Origin: Lachnospiraceae bacterium
GTDB lineage: Bacteria > Bacillota > Clostridia > Lachnospirales > Lachnospiraceae
Assembly: GCA_017440045.1 (NCBI GenBank)
Contig: JAFSIA010000020.1
Coordinates: forward strand, 1 to 46,543
Reading direction: 5' to 3'
DNA: 46,543 nt
Of the stretch, positions 26,829 through 35,146 are shown piece after piece. A model generated the notes under the pieces. The model saw only the letters and a list, made by a program, of their open reading frames with translations, did no database searches and was not told the DNA's origin. The translations under genes and the position numbers were made by a program. The first letter of the stretch is position 1. Each line of letters starts with the position of its first letter.

Positions 26829-28358
26829 CTAAAACAATTCAGTTCTATATCCTATAGCTTCCGCAATATGACTGCTCTGTATTTCCTTTTCACCTTTTAA
26901 ATCAGCAATAGTTCTTGCCACCTTTATAATTTTAAAATAAGCTCTCACACTTAGACCTAAGCTTTTATATGCCTTATCCATAATCATCTTCTCCTTATTG
27001 CCTAAAGGACAATATTTCTGTATATATGATGATGGTAATTGACTGTTAAATCTAAATTGCTCACCTTTGTACCTCTCTTCCTGTATAAGTCTGGCTCTTT
27101 CCACTCTTTGCCTTATAGTTTGCGATGTGTCTCCTCTTTTCTCTGATAGTTCCACTGCCTCTACTACAGGTGTATTGACACATATATCAATCCTATCAAG
27201 TATAGGACCACTTATTTTACCGATGTAGCTTTTCACCTGATTATCCGTACATGTACATTTATTTCTATCGGGATAATATCCACATTTACATGGATTCGTA
27301 GCGGCCACAAGCATAATATCCGACGGGAATACATATGTACCTCCAAGCCTGCTTATTACAACCTGTTTATCCTCTAACGGCTGTCTTAATGCATCTATAG
27401 CTTCTCGTCTAAACTCTGCCAGCTCGTCTAAAAATAGAACGCCTCTATGTGCCAAAGTAATTTCACCTGCCTTAGGCATATTACCTCCACCTACAAGAGC
27501 TCTGTCCGTAATAGTATGATGTGGTCCTCTAAAAGGTCTAGATAGCATTACAGCTTTACCATGAAGCTCTCCCGCTATACTATGTATCTTTGTTATCTCC
27601 ATACATTCTTCTATATCAGGCTTTGGCAATATCCCTGGCAATCTCTTTGCAATCATGGACTTCCCAGAACCTGGTGGTCCTACAAGAAGCATATGATGCA
27701 TGCCTGCAGCTGCCACTTCCACAGCTCTCTTCACACCATCCTGACCTGCAATTTCACTAAAATCCGGTAGATTACCCACTTTACCATAATACTCGTCATA
27801 CATCTGTTTTATATCAATATGTGGTGAAGATTCGATACTTCCACCATTTAAAAAGCTTATTACATCTCTTAAATCCTCGACACCATATATATTTATTCCT
27901 TCAATCACTGCTCCTTCCATTACATTCTCCTTAGGGAGAATAAAATTTTTAATTCCCTGCTCCCTCGCCGCCAAAATCATCGGCAATACACCATTCATAC
28001 GTATAACCTTACCACTTAAGGAAAGCTCTCCTGCCAAAAGATACTTTTCACCATTATCTCTTTTTTCTATATTAATAAGGCCCAAAGAATTTAAAATACT
28101 TACCGCAATTGGCAAATCAAAAAAGCTGCCTTCCTTTCTAATGTCTGCCGGTGATAAATTTACCGTTATTCTTTTAGGCGGCAATAGAAAACCTGTATTC
28201 TTAATGGCTGAACGCACCCTCTCTCTGGCTTCCTTCACCTCAGAGTTTAATAAGCCTACCATTTCAAATGATGGCAATCCGTCGCTTACGTCTGTTTCAA
28301 CTGACACAATCTCCATAGATACTCCGCGTATGGCAGCACTATATACTTTACTATACAA
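26829..28358 (-). CDS. ComM/YifB-type AAA+ ATPase (Mg chelatase-like)
   Basis: The protein resembles ComM, a hexameric helicase that promotes branch migration during transformation. The N-terminal chelatase domain includes FEMVGLLNSEVKEARERVRSA. The Walker A motif GPPGSGKSM, the Walker B segment VLFLDELAEF and a central four-cysteine zinc loop (CKCGYY...CTCT) follow. I prefer a TTG start at 28358 with an AGAAAGG ribosome site seven bases upstream, giving 509 residues, the usual family length. An ATG at 28415 would add a non-conserved stretch. Confidence 0.93.
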   Translation of the reverse strand: MYSKVYSAAIRGVSMEIVSVETDVSDGLPSFEMVGLLNSEVKEARERVRSAIKNTGFLLPPKRITVNLSPADIRKEGSFFDLPIAVSILNSLGLINIEKRDNGEKYLLAGELSLSGKVIRMNGVLPMILAAREQGIKNFILPKENVMEGAVIEGINIYGVEDLRDVISFLNGGSIESSPHIDIKQMYDEYYGKVGNLPDFSEIAGQDGVKRAVEVAAAGMHHMLLVGPPGSGKSMIAKRLPGILPKPDIEECMEITKIHSIAGELHGKAVMLSRPFRGPHHTITDRALVGGGNMPKAGEITLAHRGVLFLDELAEFRREAIDALRQPLEDKQVVISRLGGTYVFPSDIMLVAATNPCKCGYYPDRNKCTCTDNQVKSYIGKISGPILDRIDICVNTPVVEAVELSEKRGDTSQTIRQRVERARLIQEERYKGEQFRFNSQLPSSYIQKYCPLGNKEKMIMDKAYKSLGLSVRAYFKIIKVARTIADLKGEKEIQSSHIAEAIGYRTELF

Positions 28359-28470
28359 ATCTACAACCTTTCTATCTGCAAAAAGGCATAAACGTACCAC
28401 TGTTATAATAATCAAAAATGGATTACGCTACGAATTGTAGCAAACAAATTAAAGTAAATCGTTTAAATCA

Positions 28471-28497
28471 AATCGTAGTTGCTTTGCAACTTCGATT
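28471..28497. repeat. 27-bp palindromic repeat, copy 1
   Basis: Arms AATCGTAGTTGC and GCAACTTCGATT, one mismatch, around TTT. It lies between the asnA terminator and the ComM-type gene. Related copies are at 32292-32318, 33682-33708 and 44988-45014. Confidence 0.8.
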
Positions 28498-28509
28498 AAA
28501 GAAAAATAA

Positions 28510-28540
28510 AGGTCATATAAAGAAGAACTTTATATGACCT
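28510..28540 (-). terminator. Intrinsic terminator after asnA
   Basis: A perfect 13-bp stem (AGGTCATATAAAG and its complement) with a 5-base loop is followed on the minus strand by TTTATTTTTC. It ends the dnaJ-like/asnA unit. Confidence 0.87.
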
Positions 28541-28577
28541 AATTATACATATTATAAATATATTTGTCAAAGAGGTA

Positions 28578-29588
28578 CTACAAGAATAATACACCTTTTT
28601 CTTCAGCCTGCTCTATAATGTCCTTTGGCCATATTGATGCCTGAACTTCACCAATGTGAGCCTTTCTTAAGAAGAACATACATATACGAGACTGTCCTAT
28701 ACCGCCACCAATTGTGTATGGAAGTTCATCATTGAGAATTGCTTTCTGGAAAGCAAGTTCTTTTCTATCTGTACATCCCGCCTTCTCAAGCTGCTTCTCC
28801 AATGCATCTTTATCTACTCTAACACCCATTGATGAAAGCTCCAAAGCAATATCAAGAACCGGATAATAAACCACTATATCTGCATTTAACGACCAATCAT
28901 CATAGTCCGGTGCACGATGACCGTGAACTTCACCATTTTCCATTACATCACCAATCTTCATAACGCAGACTGCACCCTTTGCCTTGGCAATATAGTACTC
29001 TCTCTCCTCTGGTGTATTATCAGGGAACATCTCAGCCAACTCATCAGTTGTCACAAAGAATATTTCCTTAGGTAATATTTCCTGTATGTAATCATATCTG
29101 ATAGACATATACTTCTCAGTCTTACGAAGTGCGCTATATACCTTTTTGGCCACATCCTTAAGAGTCTCTATGTTTCTGTCCTCTTTGCTGATAATCTTCT
29201 CCCAGTCCCACTGGTCAACAAAAATCGAGTGAATATTATCTGTTTCCTCATCACGTCTTATGGCGTTCATATCTGTGTAGAGACCTTCACCCTCTTTAAA
29301 TCCATATCTCTTCAAAGCAAATCTCTTCCACTTTGCTAAAGACTGAACTATCTCCACCTCATATTCATCCTGCTCCTTTATACCAAAGGAAACAGGTCTT
29401 TCAACACCATTTAAGTTATCATTAAGACCCGACTCCGGTGTTACAAAAAGAGGGGCTGAAACTCTTAATAGATTAAGATTATCCGCTAAAAGATTCTGAA
29501 AGAAATCCTTTACTGTCTTAATTCCAATCTGTGTGTCATGCAAATTTAATGCCGACTTATAATCCTTAGGAATAATAATCTTGCTCAT
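28578..29588 (-). CDS. asnA: Aspartate-ammonia ligase AsnA
   Basis: AsnA makes asparagine from aspartate, ammonia and ATP and is a class II tRNA-synthetase-like enzyme. The 336 residues include the typical RVSAPLFVTPESGLND stretch, VERPVSFGIK, SIFVDQWDWEK and the class II motif 3-like GGGIGQSRICMFFLRK. Length is normal. It is the last gene of its unit and is followed by a strong terminator. Confidence 0.97.
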   Translation of the reverse strand: MSKIIIPKDYKSALNLHDTQIGIKTVKDFFQNLLADNLNLLRVSAPLFVTPESGLNDNLNGVERPVSFGIKEQDEYEVEIVQSLAKWKRFALKRYGFKEGEGLYTDMNAIRRDEETDNIHSIFVDQWDWEKIISKEDRNIETLKDVAKKVYSALRKTEKYMSIRYDYIQEILPKEIFFVTTDELAEMFPDNTPEEREYYIAKAKGAVCVMKIGDVMENGEVHGHRAPDYDDWSLNADIVVYYPVLDIALELSSMGVRVDKDALEKQLEKAGCTDRKELAFQKAILNDELPYTIGGGIGQSRICMFFLRKAHIGEVQASIWPKDIIEQAEEKGVLFL

Positions 29589-29612
29589 TGTCGTCCTCCA
29601 TACTTACTATTA

Positions 29613-30110
29613 TTAGTATAATCCAAATTGCTTCTTCACTGCCTCGTATTCTTTATTTATGGCAAGAAGAGTAGCTGAATCTCCATTCCCATTATCCGGG
29701 TGGTAAATCTTTAGTAAATCTCTATATCTTTTTCTAAGAGCAGCAGTGCCCGAAACACCTGCAAAATATGTTCCAGACTTAACTGTAACATTAGATGCGG
29801 CGCTTTTCATCTGCTGTTGCATTCTTTTAAGATTTGCCTTTTCTCTCTCAATATACGCTTTATCTCTGGCAATATTGTCTCTATCGGTTCCGATTTTTCT
29901 AAGCTCTTTTTCAACAATTTTCCATTGTTTTTCAAACAAATCCTTCTCCCTGGCAATTTTCTTTCTTTCCAGGTCAAGCTTTCTTTTTTCCTCTACGAGC
30001 TCCTGCTTCTCCTGACTAATCCTAACACTCTCAAGAAACAGAAAGTGCTTTAAGTCTTCTGAATTTCCCTCGTCACCTAAATCATAGACAAAATTAACAT
30101 GACCACCCAT
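29613..30110 (-). CDS. Coiled-coil protein with C-terminal J domain
   Basis: The N-terminal two thirds (about 20-105) are a long charged coiled coil. The last ~45 residues are a J-domain-like end with LRKRYRDLLKIYHPDNG and INKEYEAVKKQFG; the HPD motif needed to stimulate DnaK is present. This layout, J domain last, is unlike DnaJ. I start at MGGHVNFVYDLG (30110), three bases after AGGTGG. There is no membrane segment. It probably recruits DnaK to a partner bound by the coiled coil. The partner is unknown. Confidence 0.8.
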   Translation of the reverse strand: MGGHVNFVYDLGDEGNSEDLKHFLFLESVRISQEKQELVEEKRKLDLERKKIAREKDLFEKQWKIVEKELRKIGTDRDNIARDKAYIEREKANLKRMQQQMKSAASNVTVKSGTYFAGVSGTAALRKRYRDLLKIYHPDNGNGDSATLLAINKEYEAVKKQFGLY

Positions 30111-30142
30111 ATGCCACCTCATATCTATTATCTAGTTAATAT

Positions 30143-30171
30143 ATTTTACAATAACTACTCTAACTTTTCAA
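30143..30171 (-). promoter_or_regulatory. Promoter of the J-domain gene and asnA
   Basis: TTGAAA (30166-30171) and TAAAAT (30143-30148) are 17 bp apart on the minus strand, between hisA and the J-domain gene. Start of transcription would be about 25 bp before the coding start. Confidence 0.65.
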
Positions 30172-30175
30172 GGTC

Positions 30176-30946
30176 TTATCTATAGGCACATACCTTGTTG
30201 AAATTCATATTTCCGCCAAATATATCAAGCGCACTTCCAACTGTAAAATCAACCTTATTTTGCCCGATTTCCTTTAACTTATCCAAATCAGAAAAACTTC
30301 CTATACCTCCGGCATATGTTACCTTCATACCATCAAGATTTCCAAGTATTTTGGCAACATCCTCCTCGATGCCCTTAGCTTTTCCTTCAACATCTACTGC
30401 ATGAACCAAAAATTCATCACAATACTTCTCAAGCTCATAAAACAACTTCTCATTTATTTCAACATCAGTAAGCTTCTGCCAGCGATTAGTTGCCACATAA
30501 TACTTGTCTCCCTGCTTCTTACAGCTCAAATCCAGAACTATGTGCTCTTTTCCAACTTTATTGTTCAAGAAACGTAGATTATCCATATTAATATGACCAT
30601 CATTAAATACATATGATGTAACTATTACGTGTGTCGCACCTGCATCGAGATATCCCATCGCATTCTTTGGATCGACGCCACCGCCTACCTGCATGCCACC
30701 ACGATATGCTTCCAATGCTAAAAGTGCCTGCTCCTTTGTCATATCATAATATGGCGAATTTACATCATTAAGAAGAATAATATGTCCACCAGAAATACCA
30801 AGCTCCTTGTACATATTAGCGTAGTAGCCGGCATCCTGCTCCGCCACAAAATTCTCCTTAGCTTTATCACCTGTATCCTGCAAACTGCCCCCAACAATTT
30901 GCTTTACACACCCATTGTGAATGTCAATACATGGTCTAAATTTCAT
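30176..30946 (-). CDS. hisA: Phosphoribosylformimino-AICAR ribotide isomerase HisA, eukaryotic type
   Basis: HisA opens the ring of ProFAR to PRFAR in histidine synthesis. The start FRPCIDIHNGCVKQIVGGSL matches the fungal/plant HisA form (TIGR02129 type), not the usual bacterial 'LDLIDGKVVRL' form. The catalytic Asp in CIDIHNG and a second Asp in VLDLSCKK are present, as are the phosphate loops (VGGGVD and YAGGIGS). Length is 256 residues. No other his genes flank it. It lies 45 bp after metY on the same strand. Confidence 0.9.
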   Translation of the reverse strand: MKFRPCIDIHNGCVKQIVGGSLQDTGDKAKENFVAEQDAGYYANMYKELGISGGHIILLNDVNSPYYDMTKEQALLALEAYRGGMQVGGGVDPKNAMGYLDAGATHVIVTSYVFNDGHINMDNLRFLNNKVGKEHIVLDLSCKKQGDKYYVATNRWQKLTDVEINEKLFYELEKYCDEFLVHAVDVEGKAKGIEEDVAKILGNLDGMKVTYAGGIGSFSDLDKLKEIGQNKVDFTVGSALDIFGGNMNFNKVCAYR

Positions 30947-30991
30947 TTTTTGCTCCTTTTATCGTTTGCTATTATTATCTTAATAATACCC

Positions 30992-32272
30992 TTATGCGTT
31001 CAATGCCTGTTCAATGTCTGCAATAATATCATCTGCATCCTCAATACCGACACTAAATCTAATCAACTCAGGCTGAACACCTGCTTCAATAAGCTGTTCT
31101 TCTGTAAGCTGTCTATGTGTATGACTAGCAGGATGAAGTACTGATGTACGCGAGTCTGCCACATGTGTAACTATTGCAGCAAGCTTAAGGTTATCCATAA
31201 ACTTGATAGATTCATCTCTTCCACCCTTAAGACCAAAGGAAATAACTCCACAGCTTCCATTTGGAAGGTATTTCTGAGCTAAATCATAGTATTTATTGCT
31301 CTTAAGTCCTGAGTAATTAACCCATGCTACTTTGTCATTATTCTCAAGATATTCAGCAACCTTTTGAGCATTCTCACAATGTCTCTTAACTCTTAAATGA
31401 AGTGTCTCAAGACCAACATTTGTAAGGAATGCATTCTGTGGTGACTGAATCGAACCCAAATCTCTCATAAGTTGAACAGTTGCCTTTGTTATATATGCAG
31501 CTTTTCCAAACTTCTTTGTATATATAATTCCGTGATATGAGTCGTCAGGTGTTGTAAGTCCCGGGAACTTATCAGCATTAGCATCCCAATCAAAATTACC
31601 ACTGTCTACAATACATCCACCAACAGCCATAGCATGACCGTCCATATACTTTGTTGTAGAATGAGTAACGATATCAGCTCCCCACTCAAACGGACGACAG
31701 TTTATAGGTGTTGCAAATGTGTTATCTATAACAAGAGGCACTCCATGAGAATGAGCAAGTCTAGCGAACTTCTCTATATCAAGCACAACAAGTGATGGAT
31801 TTGATATAGTTTCTGCAAAAACAGCCTTTGTATTTGGCTTAAACGCTTTAGCGAGCTCTTCCTCCGATGCATCCGGATCAACAAAAGTAAAATCAAGTCC
31901 CAACTTTCTAAGTGTTACATTAAACAAATTAAATGTTCCACCATAAATTGGTGCTGATGCAACCACATGGCCTCCCTGCTCACATATATTAAATATGGCA
32001 TAAAAATTTGCAGCCTGACCTGATGATGTAAGCATTGCTCCAACACCACCCTCAAGCTCAGCAATCTTTGACGCTACCGCATCATTTGTTGGATTTTGAA
32101 GTCTTGTATAAAAGTATCCTGTATCCTCCAAGTCAAACAGCTTACCCATCTGCTCACTTGTATCATATTTAAATGTTGTACTCTGATAAATAGGCACTAC
32201 TCTAGGCTCTCCCTTACTTGGAGAATAGCCACCCTGTATACAAATAGTTCCCAAATTTCTCTTTTCTGCCAT
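30992..32272 (-). CDS. metY: O-acetylhomoserine sulfhydrylase MetY
   Basis: MetY makes homocysteine (methionine path) from O-acetylhomoserine and sulfide, using PLP. The PLP lysine lies in THSTTKYMDGHA, and the Cys/Met-metabolism family motifs YTRLQNPTNDAV and ETISNPSL are seen. I start at MAEKRNLGTICIQGGY (32272), 426 residues, with GGAGG eight bases ahead; the longer reading to 32362 crosses its own promoter and a palindromic repeat. Cystathionine lyases are related but shorter. Confidence 0.94.
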   Translation of the reverse strand: MAEKRNLGTICIQGGYSPSKGEPRVVPIYQSTTFKYDTSEQMGKLFDLEDTGYFYTRLQNPTNDAVASKIAELEGGVGAMLTSSGQAANFYAIFNICEQGGHVVASAPIYGGTFNLFNVTLRKLGLDFTFVDPDASEEELAKAFKPNTKAVFAETISNPSLVVLDIEKFARLAHSHGVPLVIDNTFATPINCRPFEWGADIVTHSTTKYMDGHAMAVGGCIVDSGNFDWDANADKFPGLTTPDDSYHGIIYTKKFGKAAYITKATVQLMRDLGSIQSPQNAFLTNVGLETLHLRVKRHCENAQKVAEYLENNDKVAWVNYSGLKSNKYYDLAQKYLPNGSCGVISFGLKGGRDESIKFMDNLKLAAIVTHVADSRTSVLHPASHTHRQLTEEQLIEAGVQPELIRFSVGIEDADDIIADIEQALNA

Positions 32273-32291
32273 ATTACAATCCTCCTTATCA

Positions 32292-32318
32292 AATCGAAGT
32301 CGCTTTGCAACAACGATT
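32292..32318. repeat. 27-bp palindromic repeat, copy 2, in the metY leader
   Basis: Arms AATCGAAGTCGC and GCAACAACGATT around TTT, with three mismatches, so the most worn copy. It lies in the metY 5' leader, between promoter and ribosome site, and would form a weak hairpin in the mRNA. Confidence 0.7.
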
Positions 32319-32330
32319 GTTTTTATGTAC

Positions 32331-32366
32331 AATGTGCATTTTAGCACATTAAATTCTTTCATTCAA
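32331..32366 (-). promoter_or_regulatory. metY promoter with palindrome around the -10 box
   Basis: TTGAAT (32361-32366) and TAAAAT (32338-32343) are 17 bp apart on the minus strand, with TG one base ahead of the -10. The -10 hexamer is flanked exactly by inverted arms AATGTGC (32331-32337) and GCACATT (32344-32350), a likely operator. Confidence 0.72.
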
Positions 32367-32379
32367 CAAAAGATTTTAA

Positions 32380-33636
32380 TTATCTTGGACCAATTATACC
32401 CATACTGACAGTTTCCAAATCCAGGCATTCCATAATAAGGTCATTTACCTGAGACTTTGTAACTTTTTCCAGGCGTTTAGCTCTCTCTTTAAATGGTATA
32501 AACGGCATATCATACATAGCCAATTTTGCATTTCCACTCATCAAAGATGACGTACTATCCTGACTTAATGTCATTTCAACTATTGTCTGCTTCTTGGCAT
32601 TTTCCAGCTCTTCTTTTTTTATGCCATTTTTCCTCAAATCCTCTATAGTTTCAGAAATAAGCGAATACACCTTGTCTTTCTGCTGCGGATTCATTGCTGC
32701 ATATATATGCAAAAGTCCAGTATCAGAAAAACTGCTTCCATATGAATAAACTGAATAAGTTAACCCATACTTTTCTCTTATCCCTTGAAATAATCTGGAA
32801 TTGACATCGCCACCAAGTATACAATTCAATATAGCAGCTGTATGTCTTTTATCATCTGTAAAAGCTGGTGCCACAAATCCCAAATTCAGATGAAGCTGCT
32901 CAATATCCTTTTTCTTTTCAAAAAAAGCCTGATGATAATGTGGAACCATTCGCTTCATCCTATCCACTTTTGACTTTTGTGGCACATCCTTAAATGCATC
33001 TTCTATCCAATTAAGTGTTTCCTTTTTATCAAAGTTACCTGCTACAGAAACCACCATATTATCTGCAGTATAATATTGTGACATAAATTCTCTTAACTGC
33101 TTTGATGTAAATGCCTTAACATTTTTCTTTTTTCCGGATATAAGGTATCCTAAGGGTTCATGCCTCCATATCTTCTTTTGAAGAAGCTCATGTACACTAT
33201 CCTCTGGTGAATCCTTATACATGTCTATTTCCTCACAGACAACTCCTTTTTCTTTATCCAAATCAGCCTGACTTATTTTTGAATGGCATATCATATCACC
33301 TAATATATCAATTGCCTCTTTTAAATGTTCAGGTAATGTTTTGCAATAAAACTCCGTATTTTCTTTGCTTGTATATGCGTTGAGATTTCCTCCAAGTATA
33401 GCTGTCCTGACAGCCAATTCCTCTGCCGTCATTGTATCTGTACCCTTAAAAAGCATATGTTCTATCATATGCGCAATGCCATTATTATCTTTATTTTCAT
33501 CTCTTGAGCCAACACCTATCCACACTCCAACAGTAACTGAATTAAGATGTTTATTCTGCTCAAACACCACTTTGATTCCATTTTCAAGCTGGTTTCTTTC
33601 TATATTTAACTTTAATATATTTTCTGTCATATACAT
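32380..33636 (-). CDS. M16 family zinc peptidase (processing-peptidase-like)
   Basis: The inverted zinc motif HxxEH is present as HMIEH, in GIAHMIEHMLFKG near residue 56-68. The rest (NAYTSKENTEFYCKTL, EEIDMYKDSPEDSVHELL) matches bacterial M16 proteins like B. subtilis YmxG/MlpA. There is no signal peptide, so it acts in the cytoplasm or is exported by an unknown route. The start at 33636 (after AGAAAGG) is uncertain; 33630 and 33660 are options. Length is about 418. Substrate unknown. Confidence 0.9.
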   Translation of the reverse strand: MYMTENILKLNIERNQLENGIKVVFEQNKHLNSVTVGVWIGVGSRDENKDNNGIAHMIEHMLFKGTDTMTAEELAVRTAILGGNLNAYTSKENTEFYCKTLPEHLKEAIDILGDMICHSKISQADLDKEKGVVCEEIDMYKDSPEDSVHELLQKKIWRHEPLGYLISGKKKNVKAFTSKQLREFMSQYYTADNMVVSVAGNFDKKETLNWIEDAFKDVPQKSKVDRMKRMVPHYHQAFFEKKKDIEQLHLNLGFVAPAFTDDKRHTAAILNCILGGDVNSRLFQGIREKYGLTYSVYSYGSSFSDTGLLHIYAAMNPQQKDKVYSLISETIEDLRKNGIKKEELENAKKQTIVEMTLSQDSTSSLMSGNAKLAMYDMPFIPFKERAKRLEKVTKSQVNDLIMECLDLETVSMGIIGPR

Positions 33637-33677
33637 TATGCCTTTCTTATATAATCGCATAAAAGCTATTTTAACAC

Positions 33678-33706
33678 AAAAAATCGAAGTTGCATAGCAA
33701 CTTCGA
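33678..33706 (-). terminator. Intrinsic terminator after the GGDEF-like gene, formed by repeat copy 3
   Basis: A perfect 10-bp stem (TCGAAGTTGC and GCAACTTCGA, loop of three) followed by TTTTTT on the minus strand, 17 bp after the stop at 33723. It coincides with the palindromic repeat. Confidence 0.82.
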
Positions 33707-33708
33707 CC
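33682..33708. repeat. 27-bp palindromic repeat, copy 3
   Basis: Arms AATCGAAGTTGC and GCAACTTCGA(CC) around ATA; the inner ten pairs are perfect. It lies between the M16 gene and the GGDEF-like gene and doubles as a terminator. Confidence 0.82.
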
Positions 33709-33722
33709 TCACTTAAAACATA

Positions 33723-34985
33723 TTAAAAACTAAAACCGTCTCTTCCATTATCCTTCTGTCGCTGTAGCGCTTTGTCAGTCTTTTTATATAACGACTTAAA
33801 GGCTGAACACTTTCCATCACTAGTTCCTATACCTATACTCACTGTCAGAATTCCTTCTTCGCCTAATAACTCTTTTGAAATATCTGTTCGAACCTTATTG
33901 CATATGCCCTTACATCTCTCTTCAATATAATTGATTTCAACAGTATTTCTAATAAATACTACGAATATATCAGCATATACTCTACCAATAATATCAAAAT
34001 TCTGTCTAAACACCTGACATAAAATATTGGCAACTTCCGACAATACCCTGTCACCTTTTTCTACTCCATACTTGCCATTAATAGCTCTCATATGATCAAT
34101 ATCTATGACTAACATAGTATGTTTTGTCTTGATTGTGGTATTTTTGAATATCTCATTTACTTTTATCTCAGTAGTAACTGCATTATATACTCCCGTTAAT
34201 GGATCAAACTGTGAGTCCACCTCAGAATTCAGACTGGCAATCTTTTCTTCATTAATATCCATTATTCGTCCTATTACATGAGTCTTACCTGTTTTAGGAT
34301 TATCATATCGCGCATATACAAGACGATACCATCTATAACCTTCGGAAAATAATTTACTTCTAAAATCAAACACTGATCTGCTAAGTGGATTATTACTTTT
34401 TCCAAGCACTGACCTATAATGTTGTAAATCCTCATCATACATATGCCTATTATCAGAATTCATATAATTTTCAAGAGAATATACTATTTCGTATCTACCA
34501 TTTACAAAGCTCGATATTTCCAGATAATCTCTCTGTATATCATAATCCAAAAAAGTTTCCTTAGCATTTTCTGTTAAGAATTTAATCTTTTCAAACTGTA
34601 GTGCCGCCTGTTCTTCCAATATACTAAGCTCCTCTACAGCCTTTTCCTGAGCAGTAACATCTATAATAAGAATCTTTGAACATCCATGACCACTATCAGA
34701 GTCCATATATACTTCACCATAACAATTTACAGTAATAACCGAACCATCTTTACATGCTATGGCGTGATTAAGATATGCCTCACCTGCTTCTATGGAATTC
34801 TGTAAAATTTCCAGGTATTCCTCTCTACTTTCCTCAGGCACCAAATCCGAAATAGTCATATTATTTGCCTGAACATCTTCCCATGTATAGCCTGTAATAG
34901 CAGTGAAACCCTTGTCTATTTTTATAATCTTACCATCAAGCTCATTGTCCATATAATATTTAGCATATTTTACATCCTTTATCAT
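33723..34985 (-). CDS. PAS-GGDEF protein with degenerate diguanylate cyclase signature
   Basis: A PAS domain covers about 10-120 (GFTAITGYTWEDVQ), a PAS-like region about 140-250, and a GGDEF domain 261-420 (DPLTGVYNAV, DIDHMRAINGKYG). The catalytic GGDEF loop reads YADIF at 337-341: two glycines and the Glu are changed, so diguanylate cyclase activity is unlikely. It may be a c-di-GMP, GTP or protein-binding sensor. There is no membrane segment. The leader is long and structured, and it is divergent to the XRE gene. Confidence 0.9.
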   Translation of the reverse strand: MIKDVKYAKYYMDNELDGKIIKIDKGFTAITGYTWEDVQANNMTISDLVPEESREEYLEILQNSIEAGEAYLNHAIACKDGSVITVNCYGEVYMDSDSGHGCSKILIIDVTAQEKAVEELSILEEQAALQFEKIKFLTENAKETFLDYDIQRDYLEISSFVNGRYEIVYSLENYMNSDNRHMYDEDLQHYRSVLGKSNNPLSRSVFDFRSKLFSEGYRWYRLVYARYDNPKTGKTHVIGRIMDINEEKIASLNSEVDSQFDPLTGVYNAVTTEIKVNEIFKNTTIKTKHTMLVIDIDHMRAINGKYGVEKGDRVLSEVANILCQVFRQNFDIIGRVYADIFVVFIRNTVEINYIEERCKGICNKVRTDISKELLGEEGILTVSIGIGTSDGKCSAFKSLYKKTDKALQRQKDNGRDGFSF

Positions 34986-35140
34986 ACATACCTCGTGCCT
35001 TATTCTCTAGCAAAAACCTGTATCAGGATATAGAAATAGCTACCATGTCCACCACAGACAGGTAGCTCTTTTCCATACCTTTTATTCCCCTGTAAGCATT
35101 TAAGAAACAAAACCCTTTGTTTCCATCTCGGCTACTTACA
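34986..35140 (-). ncRNA. Structured 5' leader of the GGDEF-like gene, possible cis-regulatory RNA
   Basis: The transcript would begin near 35140 and run about 155 bases before the start codon. It contains an outer stem TGTAAG/CTTACA (35135-35140 with 35091-35096) closing an 8-bp hairpin GAAACAAA/TTTGTTTC (35104-35123), and a second long hairpin AGCTACC...GGTAGCT (35038-35067). A short CCTG/CAGG hairpin with TTTTT follows (35012-35027). Alternative pairing between GTAGC near the 5' end and GCTAC is possible. No known riboswitch motif is recognised. Confidence 0.5.
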
Positions 35141-35146
35141 AGATAA

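Noticed and set aside
28427-28441. GCTAC/GTAGC inverted repeat upstream of the ComM-type gene
   Set aside because: Only five base pairs, with no clear promoter boxes around it; too short to separate from chance.
34986-35140. c-di-GMP riboswitch (GEMM-I or GEMM-II) ahead of the GGDEF-like gene
   Set aside because: The conserved internal-loop sequences of both classes are not found. Kept only as an unassigned structured leader.
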